From Gammaproteobacteria bacterium (GTDB lineage Bacteria; Pseudomonadota; Gammaproteobacteria; Eutrophobiales; Eutrophobiaceae), in assembly GCA_022826885.1 (NCBI GenBank), contig JAJDUB010000073.1:1-64000 (forward strand): DNA of 64,000 bases, written 5' to 3'. Position 1 is the stretch's first letter. Every line of letters starts with the position of its first letter. A model generated the notes under the pieces. The model searched no databases. It had not been told where the DNA came from and saw only the letters and a program-made list of their open reading frames with translations. Positions 1 to 9,394 of this stretch are shown in pieces. A program made the position numbers and the translations under genes.

Positions 1-150
1 CAGCACCACGTCGAAGGCGGAGATGCGGTCGCTGGTGACGATCAGCAGGTGGTCGTCATCCACGTCGTAGATGTCGCGGACCTTGCCCCGGTTCAGCAGA
101 GGCAGGCTGTCGATTTCCGATTGGAATAGTGATGTGTTTGGGTCTGTCAT
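1..150 (-). CDS. purC: SAICAR synthase PurC, N-terminal fragment cut by the window edge
   Basis: Phosphoribosylaminoimidazole-succinocarboxamide synthase joins aspartate to CAIR in de novo purine synthesis. Only the first 50 residues are in the window; the gene runs off the left edge. The fragment carries the family's N-terminal signature, [10 protein letters not shown] at residues 20-29, and [11 protein letters not shown] at 40-50. The ATG lies one base after the glnS stop, and an AGGAG ribosome-binding site sits in the last codons of glnS, so the two genes are probably translationally coupled. purH and purD of the same pathway lie elsewhere in the window. Confidence 0.9.
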   Translation of the reverse strand, partial: MTDPNTSLFQSEIDSLPLLNRGKVRDIYDVDDDHLLIVTSDRISAFDVVL

Positions 151-151
151 T

Positions 152-1834
152 CTAACTCCTCTCTTTGCTTATCTTTGCCCAGGTATCGCGCAACGTCACG
201 ATGCGGTTGAACACCGGACTTTCCCGCTGCCAGTCCTCCCTGTCGGCGCAGAAGTATCCCAGCCGTTCAAACTGGAAGCGCTGCTCCGATTCTGCCTGCG
301 CCAGGTCCGATTCGATGAGGCACCCGTCAAGCGTCTCCAGGGAATCCGGGTTGATGCAGGTTTTCCAGTCCTGCTCGCCCCGGTCCGGGTTGGCGTCGGA
401 AAACAGCCTGTCATAGAGCCTGACCTGCGCCGGGCGCGCATGCTGCGCCGACACCCAGTGGATCGTCCCCTTGACCTTGCGGCCATCGGGAGCATTGCCG
501 CCGCGCGTCGCCGGATCATAGCTGCAGCGCAACTCAACCACCTCGCCGGTCCTGTCATCCCTGACGACTTCGTTGCAGGTAATGAAGTAGGCATAGCGCA
601 GGCGGACTTCCCGGCCCGGAGTCAGGCGGAAGAACTTTTTCGGCGCATCTTCCATGAAATCATCCTGTTCTATGTACAGTACTTTGCTGAACGGCACCTT
701 GCGCGTGCCCATGGACGGGTCCTGGGGATGGTTGGCGGCGTCCAGCAGTTCCTCTTTGTCATCGGGATAGTTGTCGATCACCACCTTCAACGGGCGCAAC
801 ACCGCCATGCGCCGCGGCGCGTCAGCGCCCAGTTCGTCCCGGATAACATGCTCCAGCACGCCGGCGTCGATCCAGGTGTCGTTCTTGGTCAGGCCGATAC
901 GCTCACAGAATTCCCGTATGGACTTCGGCGTAAACCCGCGCCGCCGCAGACCGGACAGGGTGGGCATGCGCGGGTCGTCCCAGCCGCTTACGTGGCCGTC
1001 CTCCACCAGCTCGATCAGCTTGCGTTTGCTCAGCACCGTGTACTCGAGGTTAAGGCGGGCGAACTCGTACTGGCGCGGGCGCGAGGGCGTATCCAGGTTG
1101 TCGATAAACCAGTCGTACAACGGCCGGTGGTCCTCAAATTCCAGGCTGCACAGTGAGTGGGTGACATGTTCCAGCGCATCAGACAGGCACTGGGTGAAAT
1201 CGTACATGGGATATATGCACCAGTTATCGCCGGTGCGGTAGTGGCTGGTCCTGCGAATCCGGTAAATGACCGGGTCGCGCAAGTTCAGGTTGGCCGCCCG
1301 CATATTGATTTTAGCCCGCAGCACCAGTTTGCCGTCGGCAAACTCACCTGCCTTCATCCTGTGGAACAGGTCCAGGCTCTCTGCAACCGGCCTGTCGCGC
1401 CAGGGGCTGTCGGTACCCGGTTCCGTCAGGGTGCCGCGAGATTCCCTGATCTCCTCTGCGCTCATGCCGTCCACGTAGGCCTTGCCCTGTTCGATCAGCT
1501 CGATTGCAAACTCGAACAGCCGCGCAAAGTAATCCGAGGCGAAAAACAGCCTGTCTTCCCAGTCGAAGCCCAGCCAGCGGACATCATCCTGGATGGCCTC
1601 CACGTACTTCATGTCCTCTTTTTCCGGGTTGGTGTCGTCGAAGCGCAGGTTGCATTTACCCCGGTACTCCGCCGCCATCCCGAAATTCAGGCAGATGGCC
1701 TTGGCATGGCCGATATGGAGGAAACCGTTGGGCTCGGGAGGGAAACGCGTGTGGATGCCGTCAGGACAGCGGCCCTGTCTTATATCATCGTCGATGATCT
1801 TGCGGACAAAGTGTGTGGAGGTCGTATTATCCAT
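152..1834 (-). CDS. glnS: Glutaminyl-tRNA synthetase
   Basis: Charges tRNA-Gln with glutamine in the cytoplasm; a class I aminoacyl-tRNA synthetase. The HIGH motif is intact at about residues 40-43 (FLHIGH), and the KMSKS-equivalent loop appears as VLSKRKL near residue 270. At 560 residues it matches the usual length (about 550-560), with the catalytic Rossmann core followed by the two anticodon-binding beta-barrels. It starts 14 bp after the fused ubiquinone hydroxylase gene and is followed after one base by purC, so it probably belongs to a pepP-ubi-glnS-purC transcription unit. GlnRS is typical of Gamma- and Betaproteobacteria and supports the taxonomic reading. Confidence 0.97.
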   Translation of the reverse strand: MDNTTSTHFVRKIIDDDIRQGRCPDGIHTRFPPEPNGFLHIGHAKAICLNFGMAAEYRGKCNLRFDDTNPEKEDMKYVEAIQDDVRWLGFDWEDRLFFASDYFARLFEFAIELIEQGKAYVDGMSAEEIRESRGTLTEPGTDSPWRDRPVAESLDLFHRMKAGEFADGKLVLRAKINMRAANLNLRDPVIYRIRRTSHYRTGDNWCIYPMYDFTQCLSDALEHVTHSLCSLEFEDHRPLYDWFIDNLDTPSRPRQYEFARLNLEYTVLSKRKLIELVEDGHVSGWDDPRMPTLSGLRRRGFTPKSIREFCERIGLTKNDTWIDAGVLEHVIRDELGADAPRRMAVLRPLKVVIDNYPDDKEELLDAANHPQDPSMGTRKVPFSKVLYIEQDDFMEDAPKKFFRLTPGREVRLRYAYFITCNEVVRDDRTGEVVELRCSYDPATRGGNAPDGRKVKGTIHWVSAQHARPAQVRLYDRLFSDANPDRGEQDWKTCINPDSLETLDGCLIESDLAQAESEQRFQFERLGYFCADREDWQRESPVFNRIVTLRDTWAKISKERS

Positions 1835-1848
1835 CCGGCCGCGGGGCC

Positions 1849-4344
1849 TCAGTTACCATTAACCAGATCCGGTAAATCGCCGGCCAGGCCCGTAGCCCGG
1901 CGCATGGTGAAATTTTTCAGGGCCTGGAAAGAATTAAACAGTTCCATCCCGGCATTCCGCAACCCCGGAATGGGTAAGGTCTGGTTTTCAAACAGGTATT
2001 TTAAACCCTCAAGGGTCATCATCACCATATAATTTTCGCCCTTGCGCCATCTCTCGTACTTTCTCAACAGCGCCGTGCCGCCGGGGTCTCGCCCTTTGCT
2101 GCCTGCCGTGTTGATGATCTGGAACAAGGCGGCCACGTCCAGCAGGCCAAGGTTGGCGCCCAAGCCGGCCAGGGGGTGGACACAATGCGCGGCATCGCCG
2201 ACCAGGGCGATGCGGTCGGAACAGTAGCGCAGCGCCTGCGCTCGCTGCAACGGAAAACACTGTCTTGCGCCGACTCCGGTCACCGCGCCCAGGGTGTGCT
2301 CGAACGCCTCCCCGAGAGCTTGTTGAAATGCCGCCTCATCCATGGCAAGCAGGTCGTCCGCGTGTCCGGGCGCGGTGGACCAGACCACCCCGCAATGGTT
2401 CGGGTCGGCCATGGGCAGGAACGCCAGCGGGCCGTCCGATAAAAACCGCTGGCGGGCGACCTGCCCGTGGTTCAACTCGGTCCGGACGATGCCCGCTACG
2501 GCCGTCTGCCGGTACTGGTGTACCGGGTACCCTATGCCGGCAAGCTGCCTGACCTTCGACCCTGTGCCATCGGCCGCGACCAGCAGTTTTGCGGACACCT
2601 CCCGGCCGTCACTCAGCGTCACACTGATGGCGTTGCCTGCGTAGCTGAGATGCGCCGGTTCGGCGCCTGCATGCACCGAAATACCGTGCAGGCCGGCGCG
2701 GGCCGATTCCAGCGCGCCCACCAACAGGTTCTGTGGGACAATATGACCCAGGGCAGGCAGGCCGATATCGGCGCTGTCGAAGAACAGGCTGCCGCTGCCG
2801 TTCTCATCCCATACGTGCATCTGCCGGAACAGGCCGATGTCCTGTTCCGCAAGCTGCTGCCAGGCCTGCACCCTGGTGAGGATTTTCCCGGATGCCGGGG
2901 TCAGGGCCAGCATCCGGGCGTCTTCCGTCCGGGCTTCCGTCGCGGGCCGCCTGTTGCGCTCGACCAGGATACAGTCAATGCCGGCCGAAGCGGCCAGTAA
3001 CGCCATGGTGCTGCCGATCACGCCACCGCCTGTTATGAGAAGTTCCGTATCCGGGGCGCGGGACGCGCCGGAACCGCCACCGGCAGGCGAGAGTCCAGTG
3101 TCTGCCTTCAGTGGCGCTCCCGCCTTGCCCAATCCCCTGAAATCAGGCATGTGTTTTGGCGGCGGCGTGCGCAGGCCTGTTGCGCGGCTGATGAATTCCT
3201 TCTTCATACCCGGCAGCGTATCCAGCGCCAGCATCATGCTGCCGCGTAATGCAGACTTCAATGGATTGGCGGCGCCGGACGTCCTTTGCACCATGTCCGT
3301 GAAACGGACAACCTGGCGCTGGTCGGCTTCTCTCAATGTTGTGTATGCGGCCAGGACGTCAGGGGCGCCTGCGTCGCCGCCATTCTCAAGTACCGGGCGC
3401 AACAGCCCTGCCAGCGCGGCCACGTCCCGCAGGGCCAGGTTAAGCCCCTGGGCGCCGTTGGGGTGAACAGTATGGGCCGCATTACCCAGCAGCACAATGC
3501 GACCGGCAACCTGCCGTTCCGGCTGCAGCAAAAACAGGGGGTAGGACTGCCTGGGACCGGGACCGGATAATTGTCCCAGGCGCTTGCCGAATGCCTGTTG
3601 CAACAGCTTGAGATATCCCTCATCGTCCAGTTGCATGTAACCGTCCGACTCCTCTGACGGCGATACCAGCACCGAGACGCAACGCAAACCGCCGTTCAAC
3701 GGCAGCATTGCCACCAGGCCGCCGGGAATAAATCGCTCATATGCCGTGTTACCGTGGTCCCGGGAGACTGAGATATTCGAAACGATGGCCGATTGCCGGT
3801 AGTCATGGACCCTGGTCTTGATCCCGGCCTTGTCCCTCAGGTTCGAAAATGCGCCCTCCGCAATCACCAGCAGCCTGCACCTGATGACCGTCTCCCCACC
3901 GGCCGGCCTGATGCGCACGGCAACCGACCCGGATTCAGTTTCTATCCCCTCGGCAGTCGCGGGACAGAATATATCGATATTATCCTTTCCGGTAATTTCC
4001 CGGTACAGCGCGCGCCCCAGTTCATGCGCGGGAACCACATAACCCAGCGCATCCTGAGCGAGCATGCCGGCCGACATCCTGACACAGCCGAAACGACCCA
4101 GGGTACTGACGTGTATGTGCTCGATGGGACAGGCGGATGTTTCCAGTTTCGGCCATAACCCTGTCTCGTCCAGTATCTTCCGGGAGGACAGCGATAATGC
4201 CATGCCCCTGGCATCATCACTGTGGGGATGGTCATCCCGCGCCGGCCTCTCCTCCACCAGGGCAATGCCGGCCTTCTCTCCGGCAAGGGCACAGACAAGG
4301 CCGGCGCCGGCCATGCCGCCGCCAATTATCGCAATATCATACAT
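1849..4344 (-). CDS. ubiH: Fused ubiquinone-biosynthesis hydroxylases (UbiH-like + UbiI/VisC-like)
   Basis: An 831-residue protein made of two FAD-dependent aromatic hydroxylases that are separate genes in E. coli. The first half begins with the FAD dinucleotide motif GGGMAGAG and carries [11 protein letters not shown] near residue 288; the GN form of this motif is typical of UbiH. A linker rich in Gly, Pro and Ala spans about 400-430. The second half restarts with GGGVIGS and carries [10 protein letters not shown] and [11 protein letters not shown] near residue 725, typical of UbiI/VisC. The first half has IAEG in place of the usual ADG motif. Both halves would hydroxylate the ubiquinone ring at the membrane. 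It starts 9 bp after the pepP stop, matching the known pepP-ubiH-ubiI order. The fusion is seen directly as one uninterrupted frame; a sequencing error that joined two genes is possible but would need loss of both a stop and a start. Confidence 0.92.
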   Translation of the reverse strand: MYDIAIIGGGMAGAGLVCALAGEKAGIALVEERPARDDHPHSDDARGMALSLSSRKILDETGLWPKLETSACPIEHIHVSTLGRFGCVRMSAGMLAQDALGYVVPAHELGRALYREITGKDNIDIFCPATAEGIETESGSVAVRIRPAGGETVIRCRLLVIAEGAFSNLRDKAGIKTRVHDYRQSAIVSNISVSRDHGNTAYERFIPGGLVAMLPLNGGLRCVSVLVSPSEESDGYMQLDDEGYLKLLQQAFGKRLGQLSGPGPRQSYPLFLLQPERQVAGRIVLLGNAAHTVHPNGAQGLNLALRDVAALAGLLRPVLENGGDAGAPDVLAAYTTLREADQRQVVRFTDMVQRTSGAANPLKSALRGSMMLALDTLPGMKKEFISRATGLRTPPPKHMPDFRGLGKAGAPLKADTGLSPAGGGSGASRAPDTELLITGGGVIGSTMALLAASAGIDCILVERNRRPATEARTEDARMLALTPASGKILTRVQAWQQLAEQDIGLFRQMHVWDENGSGSLFFDSADIGLPALGHIVPQNLLVGALESARAGLHGISVHAGAEPAHLSYAGNAISVTLSDGREVSAKLLVAADGTGSKVRQLAGIGYPVHQYRQTAVAGIVRTELNHGQVARQRFLSDGPLAFLPMADPNHCGVVWSTAPGHADDLLAMDEAAFQQALGEAFEHTLGAVTGVGARQCFPLQRAQALRYCSDRIALVGDAAHCVHPLAGLGANLGLLDVAALFQIINTAGSKGRDPGGTALLRKYERWRKGENYMVMMTLEGLKYLFENQTLPIPGLRNAGMELFNSFQALKNFTMRRATGLAGDLPDLVNGN

Positions 4345-4353
4345 CGCGACAAA

Positions 4354-5664
4354 TTACCTGTTTGCAGCCATCAGGGCCTCGATTTCAGGAATGCTCTTGG
4401 GCGCATCCCGGCTCAGCACCTCGTGCCCGGATTTCGTTACCAGCACGTCATCTTCAATACGCACGCCGATGTTCCACCACTTTTTGGCAAGGCCCTTCTG
4501 CGGCGGAAAATACAACCCCGGTTCAACGGTCAACGCCATGCCGGGTTCCAGCATGCGCCACTCGTCACCTAACTTGTAATCACCGACGTCATGTACGTCC
4601 ATCCCCAGCCAGTGACCGGTCTTGTGCATGAAATAACGTTTATAGTCCTCTTTTTCTATAAGCGTTTGCGCTGATCCCTTGAGAATGCCCAGGGCGACCA
4701 GGCCTTCGGTCAACACCTCAACCGCTGAGTCATGGGGTTGATTCCAGTGATTCCCCGGCTTTACCGCGTCAATGGCGGCAAGCTGCGCGGCCAGGACTAT
4801 CTCGTACACGGCGCGCTGATGGTCGCTGAAACGGCCGCTGACAGGAAATGTGCGGGTAACGTCGCTGGCATAACCTTCGTATTCGGCGCCGGCATCGATC
4901 AACAGGATGTCCCCGTCCTTCATTTCCCTCGTGTTGTCGATGTAGTGCAGGACGCAACTGTTCACCCCGCTGCCCACGATGCTGGGATACGCCGCGCTGA
5001 ATGCGCCCCGGCGCATGAATTCATGGAGCAGTTCCGCCTCGACCTGGTATTCCATCATACCCGGCCGGCACGCCTTCATCGCGCGCACGTGGGCTTTGGC
5101 CGAAATAGTTGCGGCATCGCGCAGCTTGCTGACTTCGTGCCGGCTTTTATACAGGCGCATGTCATGCAGGATGTGGTTCAGGGAGATGAACTCCTCCGGC
5201 GCGTGCACCCCGGTACGAATCTTGCCGCGCACCCGGTTGACCCAGCCGACCACGCGCTGGTCGAACGCGATGTCGTTTCCCATGGTGTAATAAATCCGTT
5301 CCCTGTTCTCCAGCAATCCGGGCAGGATGTCGTCCATATCGGTAATGGGATAGGCGTCATTTGCGCCGTAATCATTACAGGCGCCCTCCAGGCCCGCACG
5401 GGAACCGTGCCAGACTTCCTGTTCCGGATCACGCTCGCGGCAGAACAGGATAAATTCGCCCTGGCTGCGGCCCGGGATCAGCGCCAGGACGGCTTCCGGT
5501 TCCGCGAACGCGGTCAGGTAAAAAAAATCGCTGTCGGGACGGTAGCGAAACGTCACATCCCGGTTGCGTATTTTCTCGGGCGCGGCGGGCAGGATGGCAA
5601 TGCTGTCATCTCCCAGCATATCCATGAGTTTCTTGCGGCGCTTGCGGTATTCGCTGTTTTTCAT
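4354..5664 (-). CDS. pepP: Xaa-Pro aminopeptidase PepP
   Basis: Cytoplasmic metallopeptidase that removes an N-terminal residue preceding proline. It has the aminopeptidase P N-terminal domain followed by a creatinase-type 'pita-bread' domain. The five metal ligands are visible at about D257 (LLIDAG), D268 (SDVTRTF), H351 (HKTGHWLG), E381 (TVEPGLY) and E404 (VRIEDD), counting from the chosen ATG. At 436 residues it matches the family (about 440). An in-frame GTG lies 12 bp upstream; I chose the ATG because MKNSEYRKRR fits the usual start. First gene of the pepP-ubi-glnS-purC run, transcribed away from the zapA group. Confidence 0.95.
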   Translation of the reverse strand: MKNSEYRKRRKKLMDMLGDDSIAILPAAPEKIRNRDVTFRYRPDSDFFYLTAFAEPEAVLALIPGRSQGEFILFCRERDPEQEVWHGSRAGLEGACNDYGANDAYPITDMDDILPGLLENRERIYYTMGNDIAFDQRVVGWVNRVRGKIRTGVHAPEEFISLNHILHDMRLYKSRHEVSKLRDAATISAKAHVRAMKACRPGMMEYQVEAELLHEFMRRGAFSAAYPSIVGSGVNSCVLHYIDNTREMKDGDILLIDAGAEYEGYASDVTRTFPVSGRFSDHQRAVYEIVLAAQLAAIDAVKPGNHWNQPHDSAVEVLTEGLVALGILKGSAQTLIEKEDYKRYFMHKTGHWLGMDVHDVGDYKLGDEWRMLEPGMALTVEPGLYFPPQKGLAKKWWNIGVRIEDDVLVTKSGHEVLSRDAPKSIPEIEALMAANR

Positions 5665-5750
5665 GTGGCGGAGCACGAATTTCAGGTATGTCTTACGGTA
5701 CCTTGACGGAACGCCAAAAGCAATGATGAAAAGTATTCGACTTCTGAATC

Positions 5751-5779
5751 TTGACCGCCTCGCAACCGCGTTCTATATT
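5751..5779 (+). promoter_or_regulatory. Sigma-70 promoter for the coiled-coil/zapA/6S RNA group
   Basis: A -35 box TTGACC (5751-5756) and a -10 box TATATT (5774-5779) are separated by exactly 17 bp. They lie 53 bp upstream of the small coiled-coil gene and point toward it. Called from sequence only. Confidence 0.65.
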
Positions 5780-5832
5780 GATACATAAAAGCTTGTGTTT
5801 TACGGGGATAACCAGCCGCTGGAAATAAGAAT

Positions 5833-6057
5833 ATGCCAGAAAAAAACCATGAAAATGTAGACTTGGGGGTGCTTGAGGCGCGGGTCGATGATCTCATCAA
5901 GACGGTTGACTCGTTGAAAAACGAGAATTCCGCCTTGCGTCACCAGCAAAAAAACCTGATCAGCGAGCGCGCCGTGCTCATTGAAAAAACAGAGCAGGCC
6001 AGATTCCGTGTTGAATCCATGATTGCGCGGTTGCGGGCTATGGAAACCCGTTCATGA
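5833..6057 (+). CDS. Small coiled-coil protein upstream of zapA (ZapB-like, TIGR02449 type)
   Basis: A 74-residue protein that is almost entirely a heptad-repeat coiled coil, about residues 10-72 (ARVDDLIKTVDSLKNEN and similar). It has no membrane segment. Proteins of this type sit just upstream of zapA in many Gammaproteobacteria and resemble the division factor ZapB in size and structure. The last codons overlap the zapA start by 4 bp (ATGA), so the two are translationally coupled. The position next to zapA suggests a part in Z-ring assembly. This is inference; the family has no assigned biochemical role that I know of. Confidence 0.8.
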   Translation: MPEKNHENVDLGVLEARVDDLIKTVDSLKNENSALRHQQKNLISERAVLIEKTEQARFRVESMIARLRAMETRS

Positions 6058-6353
6058 CGCAATCCAAGCCGGTCAGAGTATCGATTCTCGACAAGGAATA
6101 CCTGATATCCTGCCCGGACGATGAGCGCGAGCAGTTACATGCCGTGGTGGATTTTGTCAATGAAAAGTTGCTGGAGGTGAAAGGCAGCGGCAACGTGATC
6201 GGCACTGAACGCATAGTCATTATGGCGACCCTGAATATCGCCAATGAACTGCTTGCATACAAACGCAAAAATAAGGACTATACTGAATCTGTGGACTCGA
6301 TTGTGAAACGCCTGCAAACCAAGATTGACGGCGTTCTGGTCGAGAATGAATGA
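6054..6353 (+). CDS. zapA: Cell division protein ZapA
   Basis: Cytoplasmic protein that cross-links FtsZ filaments at the division site. At 99 residues it matches the family. It has the N-terminal globular part (VRVSILDKEYLISCP, then a YfiR/ZapA-type strand-helix unit) and a C-terminal coiled coil ending in VDSIVKRLQTKIDGVL. It overlaps the preceding coiled-coil gene by 4 bp and is followed directly by 6S RNA, an arrangement conserved in E. coli and Pseudomonas. Confidence 0.93.
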   Translation: MTQSKPVRVSILDKEYLISCPDDEREQLHAVVDFVNEKLLEVKGSGNVIGTERIVIMATLNIANELLAYKRKNKDYTESVDSIVKRLQTKIDGVLVENE

Positions 6354-6360
6354 TTTTGGG

Positions 6361-6542
6361 TATCTTCTGTCGTGTTCGCCAGCGGGCCTACAGAAACTTG
6401 AGCTTATTTCCTGTAATGTAGGGAGCTGAACCGCGTTATTGTGTGCAAGCCCACTTAAGGTGGGAAGCCTGATATACCGCCCGCTGTTCCCACTTGAACC
6501 TCTGGTTCAAGTTTATTGCCCGCAACGGCACGATGGTTGATA
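6361..6542 (+). ncRNA. ssrS: 6S RNA
   Basis: About 182 nt immediately after zapA, the conserved place for 6S RNA. Recognised from conserved blocks: GTTCGCCAGCGGGCC near the 5' end, the CTTGAACC/GGTTCAAG hairpin near 6513-6531, and GCAACGGCACGAT near the 3' end. The two ends pair (TATC with GATA, CGTG with CACG), giving the long rod-like structure. 6S RNA binds the sigma-70 RNA polymerase holoenzyme and mimics an open promoter, mainly in stationary phase. Exact ends are estimated from the closing pairs. The fau gene that often follows ssrS is absent here. Confidence 0.9.
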
Positions 6543-6556
6543 CCCACCAAAATACC

Positions 6557-6580
6557 GGGGACGGATTTAAATCCGTCCCC
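6557..6580. repeat. 24-bp perfect palindrome, first copy
   Basis: A perfect palindrome centred on ATTTAAAT with GGGGACGG/CCGTCCCC arms. It is followed on the plus strand by TTTAATTT, so it could end transcription from 6S RNA. The 22-bp core recurs at 56787-56808. Confidence 0.85.
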
Positions 6581-6599
6581 TTTAATTTCAGTAATTTCA

Positions 6600-6643
6600 G
6601 GGGTCAGAGTAAGAAATTCTGAAAGAATTTTTACTCTGACCCC
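6600..6643. repeat. 44-bp inverted-repeat element, copy 1
   Basis: Two arms, GGGGTCAGAGTAA... and ...TTACTCTGACCCC, form a near-perfect hairpin. The element overlaps the 3' end of ilvA and provides its stop codon. An exact reverse-complement copy lies at 51637-51680. It could act as a two-way terminator between zapA/ssrS and ilvA. Confidence 0.9.
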
Positions 6644-8169
6644 CGGATTCCACTCAAAAAGATCCTGTAGGCAGGATTATTCGTCTCTTCCGAATACTCA
6701 ATCCCCAGGCCGTCCAGGAAGTCCTGGAACTCGCCGGTCTGGTCCTCCGGCACCTGTATGCCCATCAGCACCCGCCCATAAGCAGCGCCGTGATTACGGT
6801 AATGGAACAGGCTGATGTTCCAGCGCGAGCTCATCTGGGTAAGAAAATGCAGCAATGCCCCGGAACGCTCGGGGAATTCAAACCGGTACAGCAGTTCATC
6901 GGTCACCCCGGGTGCATGGCCTCCTACCATGTAACGGATATGCATCTTCGCCACTTCGTCATTGCTCAGGTCGATGACCTGGTAGCCCTTGTCCCGTAAA
7001 TTTGCCAGTAACTGGTTCTTCTCCCGGACGCCGTGGCGCAACTGCACACCCACGAAGATATGCGCCTCTTCGGTATCGCAGTACCGATAGTTGAATTCCG
7101 TGATCTGGCGCGGGCCCAGGTCGTGGCACAGGGTGCGAAAACTGCCGGGGCGTTCGGAAATCGTGGTGCAAATCAACGCCTCCCGCTGTTCACCCAGCGC
7201 GGACAGTTCGGCGATATGGCGCAGCCGGTCAAAGTTCACGTTGGCGCCGCTGAGAATGGCGATAAGGCGCCTGTCCTTCAGGTTTTCCCGCTGGACATAC
7301 TTTTTCAACCCGGTCAGGGCCAGTGCCCCGGCAGGTTCCGGGATGGAGCGGGTATCCTCGAATATATCCTTGACCGCGGCGCAGATCTCGTCGACATTGA
7401 CGGGCAGGACCTCATCGACCAGCTCCCGGCAGATGCGGAATGTTTCCTCTCCCGCCTGCCTTACCGCGGCGCCGTCGGCGAAGATGTCCACGTGATCCAG
7501 GGTGACCCTCTCACCGGCTTCCATCGCCCGGTACATGCTGGCTGCCCCGTCATGCTCCACACCGATGACTTTTATCTCCGGGCTGGTCGCTTTCACGTAC
7601 AGGGCGATCCCGGCTATCAATCCGCCGCCGCCGACCGGGACGAAGATACAGTCCGGCTGCTCATCACACTGCTCCAGCAGTTCCACGCCCACGGTAGCCT
7701 GTCCGGCGATGACCAGCGGGTGGTCGTAGGGCGGGATGAAGGTCCTGTCCTCCCTGGCGGCCAGTTCTTCCGCATGCAGCCGGGCCTCGTCATAGGTATT
7801 GCCGTGCAGGACCACCCTGGCGTCGAGACGCCTTACTGCGCTCACTTTGATGTCCGGCGCGGTCTTCGGCATCACGATGGTCGCGCTGATATTCATCTTG
7901 CCGGCGGCCAGGGCGACACCCTGGGCGTGATTTCCTGCGGAAGCGGCGATGACGCCGTTGCGTTTCTGCTCGTCGTTCAGCGTGGCAATCAGGTTATAGG
8001 CGCCGCGCAATTTATAGGAAAACACCGATTGCTGATCTTCCCGCTTGAGCCAGATATGGTTGTCCAGCGCCCGGGAAGCCTGTCCTGCGTAATCCAGGGA
8101 GGAGCGCCTGGCAACGTCGTAAACCCTGGTCGCTGCCGCGCTGATTAACGGTTGGTATTCTTCAAACAT
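6631..8169 (-). CDS. ilvA: Threonine ammonia-lyase, biosynthetic
   Basis: PLP-dependent enzyme that deaminates threonine to 2-oxobutyrate, the first committed step to isoleucine. The Schiff-base lysine is K53 in SYKLRGA; the phosphate-binding glycine loop is the later VGGGGLIAG. The catalytic domain (about 1-320) is followed by two ACT-like regulatory domains, as in enzymes inhibited by isoleucine. At 512 residues it matches E. coli (514). The family's usual end is near NPAYRIFLSG; here five more residues (IRGSE) and the stop are read from the 44-bp repeat. It is transcribed away from rpiA, an arrangement also known in Pseudomonas. Confidence 0.96.
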   Translation of the reverse strand: MFEEYQPLISAAATRVYDVARRSSLDYAGQASRALDNHIWLKREDQQSVFSYKLRGAYNLIATLNDEQKRNGVIAASAGNHAQGVALAAGKMNISATIVMPKTAPDIKVSAVRRLDARVVLHGNTYDEARLHAEELAAREDRTFIPPYDHPLVIAGQATVGVELLEQCDEQPDCIFVPVGGGGLIAGIALYVKATSPEIKVIGVEHDGAASMYRAMEAGERVTLDHVDIFADGAAVRQAGEETFRICRELVDEVLPVNVDEICAAVKDIFEDTRSIPEPAGALALTGLKKYVQRENLKDRRLIAILSGANVNFDRLRHIAELSALGEQREALICTTISERPGSFRTLCHDLGPRQITEFNYRYCDTEEAHIFVGVQLRHGVREKNQLLANLRDKGYQVIDLSNDEVAKMHIRYMVGGHAPGVTDELLYRFEFPERSGALLHFLTQMSSRWNISLFHYRNHGAAYGRVLMGIQVPEDQTGEFQDFLDGLGIEYSEETNNPAYRIFLSGIRGSE

Positions 8170-8287
8170 GCGTATAAGATAACATCACGCCGGATTTCCG
8201 CCAAAGCCTGCCCCTGTATGTCGTAAACAGGCGCCTGCCCCTGCGCAACCCGGCAACCCGGGATTTACCAACAGGACATTCCTCCAG

Positions 8288-8941
8288 ATGAGCCAGGAAA
8301 AAAAACAACGAGCCGCCAGGGCCGCGATCGAATACATAGAAGACGATATGGTCGTGGGTGTCGGCACCGGCAGCACGGTCAACTGCTTTATCGATGAACT
8401 GGCGCAAATCAGGCACCGTATCGACGGCGCCGTAGCCAGTTCGGTGGCGACCGAAACCCGATTGAGGCAACACAACATTCCGATCATCGACCTGAACGGC
8501 GTACGCGAACTGTCGGTGTACGTGGACGGCGCCGACGAAGCCACGCGGCACCTGCAACTGATCAAGGGGGGAGGAGGCGCCCTGACCCGGGAGAAGATCA
8601 CTGCGGCCGTCAGCGAAAAGTTCATCTGCATCGTCGATGACTCGAAGGTGGTGGACGTATTGGGCGCATTTCCATTGCCCGTCGAGGTCATTCCCATGGC
8701 CCGCAGCTACGCGGCCCGGGAAATCGTCAAGCTGGGCGGCCAGCCTGTGCTGAGAGAAGACTTCGTCACCGACAACGGCAACGTCATCCTGGACGTCCAC
8801 AATCTTTCCATCCTCAACCCGGCGGAACTGGAGCAGCAACTCAACCAAGTCGTGGGCGTAGTCACCAACGGCCTGTTCGCCAGGCGCCGCGCCGACCTGC
8901 TGCTGGTGGCCGATGACCGGCAGGTGCAGACGATTGCATGA
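8288..8941 (+). CDS. rpiA: Ribose-5-phosphate isomerase A
   Basis: Interconverts ribose-5-phosphate and ribulose-5-phosphate in the non-oxidative pentose phosphate pathway. Conserved family blocks are present: [13 protein letters not shown] near residue 25, the active-site DGADEA near 83, and [11 protein letters not shown] near 95. At 217 residues it matches E. coli RpiA (219). Its stop overlaps the dtd start in an ATGA, so rpiA and dtd are likely one operon. It is divergent from ilvA. Confidence 0.96.
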   Translation: MSQEKKQRAARAAIEYIEDDMVVGVGTGSTVNCFIDELAQIRHRIDGAVASSVATETRLRQHNIPIIDLNGVRELSVYVDGADEATRHLQLIKGGGGALTREKITAAVSEKFICIVDDSKVVDVLGAFPLPVEVIPMARSYAAREIVKLGGQPVLREDFVTDNGNVILDVHNLSILNPAELEQQLNQVVGVVTNGLFARRRADLLLVADDRQVQTIA

Positions 8942-9375
8942 TCGGACTGATACAGCGCGTCACCGAAGCCCGGGTGGAGGTCGATAACAGGACCGTCGCG
9001 CAAATCGGCCGGGGCATCCTGGCGCTCATCGGTGTGGAAAAACAGGATGATTCCGCGACAGCCCGGCGACTTGCCCAAAGGATACTCCAGTACCGCATAT
9101 TCCCCGACGCCGACGGGAAAATGAACCTGAGCCTGCAGGATACAGGCGGCGAACTGCTGCTGGTCCCGCAGTTCACCCTGCCGGCGGACACCCGCAAAGG
9201 GAACCGGCCCAGCTTCAGTTCGGCCGCGCCGCCCGAAACGGGCCAACGCCTGTTCCTGGAACTTGCAGACCTTGCCCGGGAGACCCACGGGCAGGTTCAA
9301 ACCGGCGTGTTCGGCGCAAACATGCAGGTCAGCCTTACAAACGACGGTCCCGTGACGTTCTGGCTTCAGGTTTGA
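8938..9375 (+). CDS. dtd: D-aminoacyl-tRNA deacylase
   Basis: Removes wrongly attached D-amino acids (and glycine from tRNA-Ala) from tRNAs. At 145 residues it is the usual length. The two family signatures are present: [10 protein letters not shown] near residue 95 (the SxxxPP active-site strand) and [13 protein letters not shown] near the C-terminus, which holds the cross-subunit Gly-cisPro motif. It overlaps rpiA by 4 bp and is probably co-transcribed with it. Confidence 0.95.
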   Translation: MIGLIQRVTEARVEVDNRTVAQIGRGILALIGVEKQDDSATARRLAQRILQYRIFPDADGKMNLSLQDTGGELLLVPQFTLPADTRKGNRPSFSSAAPPETGQRLFLELADLARETHGQVQTGVFGANMQVSLTNDGPVTFWLQV

Positions 9376-9394
9376 TGGTTAAGCAGGTCCGACC

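Noticed and set aside
71-1156. Long plus-strand open frame opposite glnS
   Set aside because: It is the shadow of glnS on the other strand; no family similarity and no ribosome-binding site. Many other long antisense frames in this GC-rich window were dropped for the same reason.
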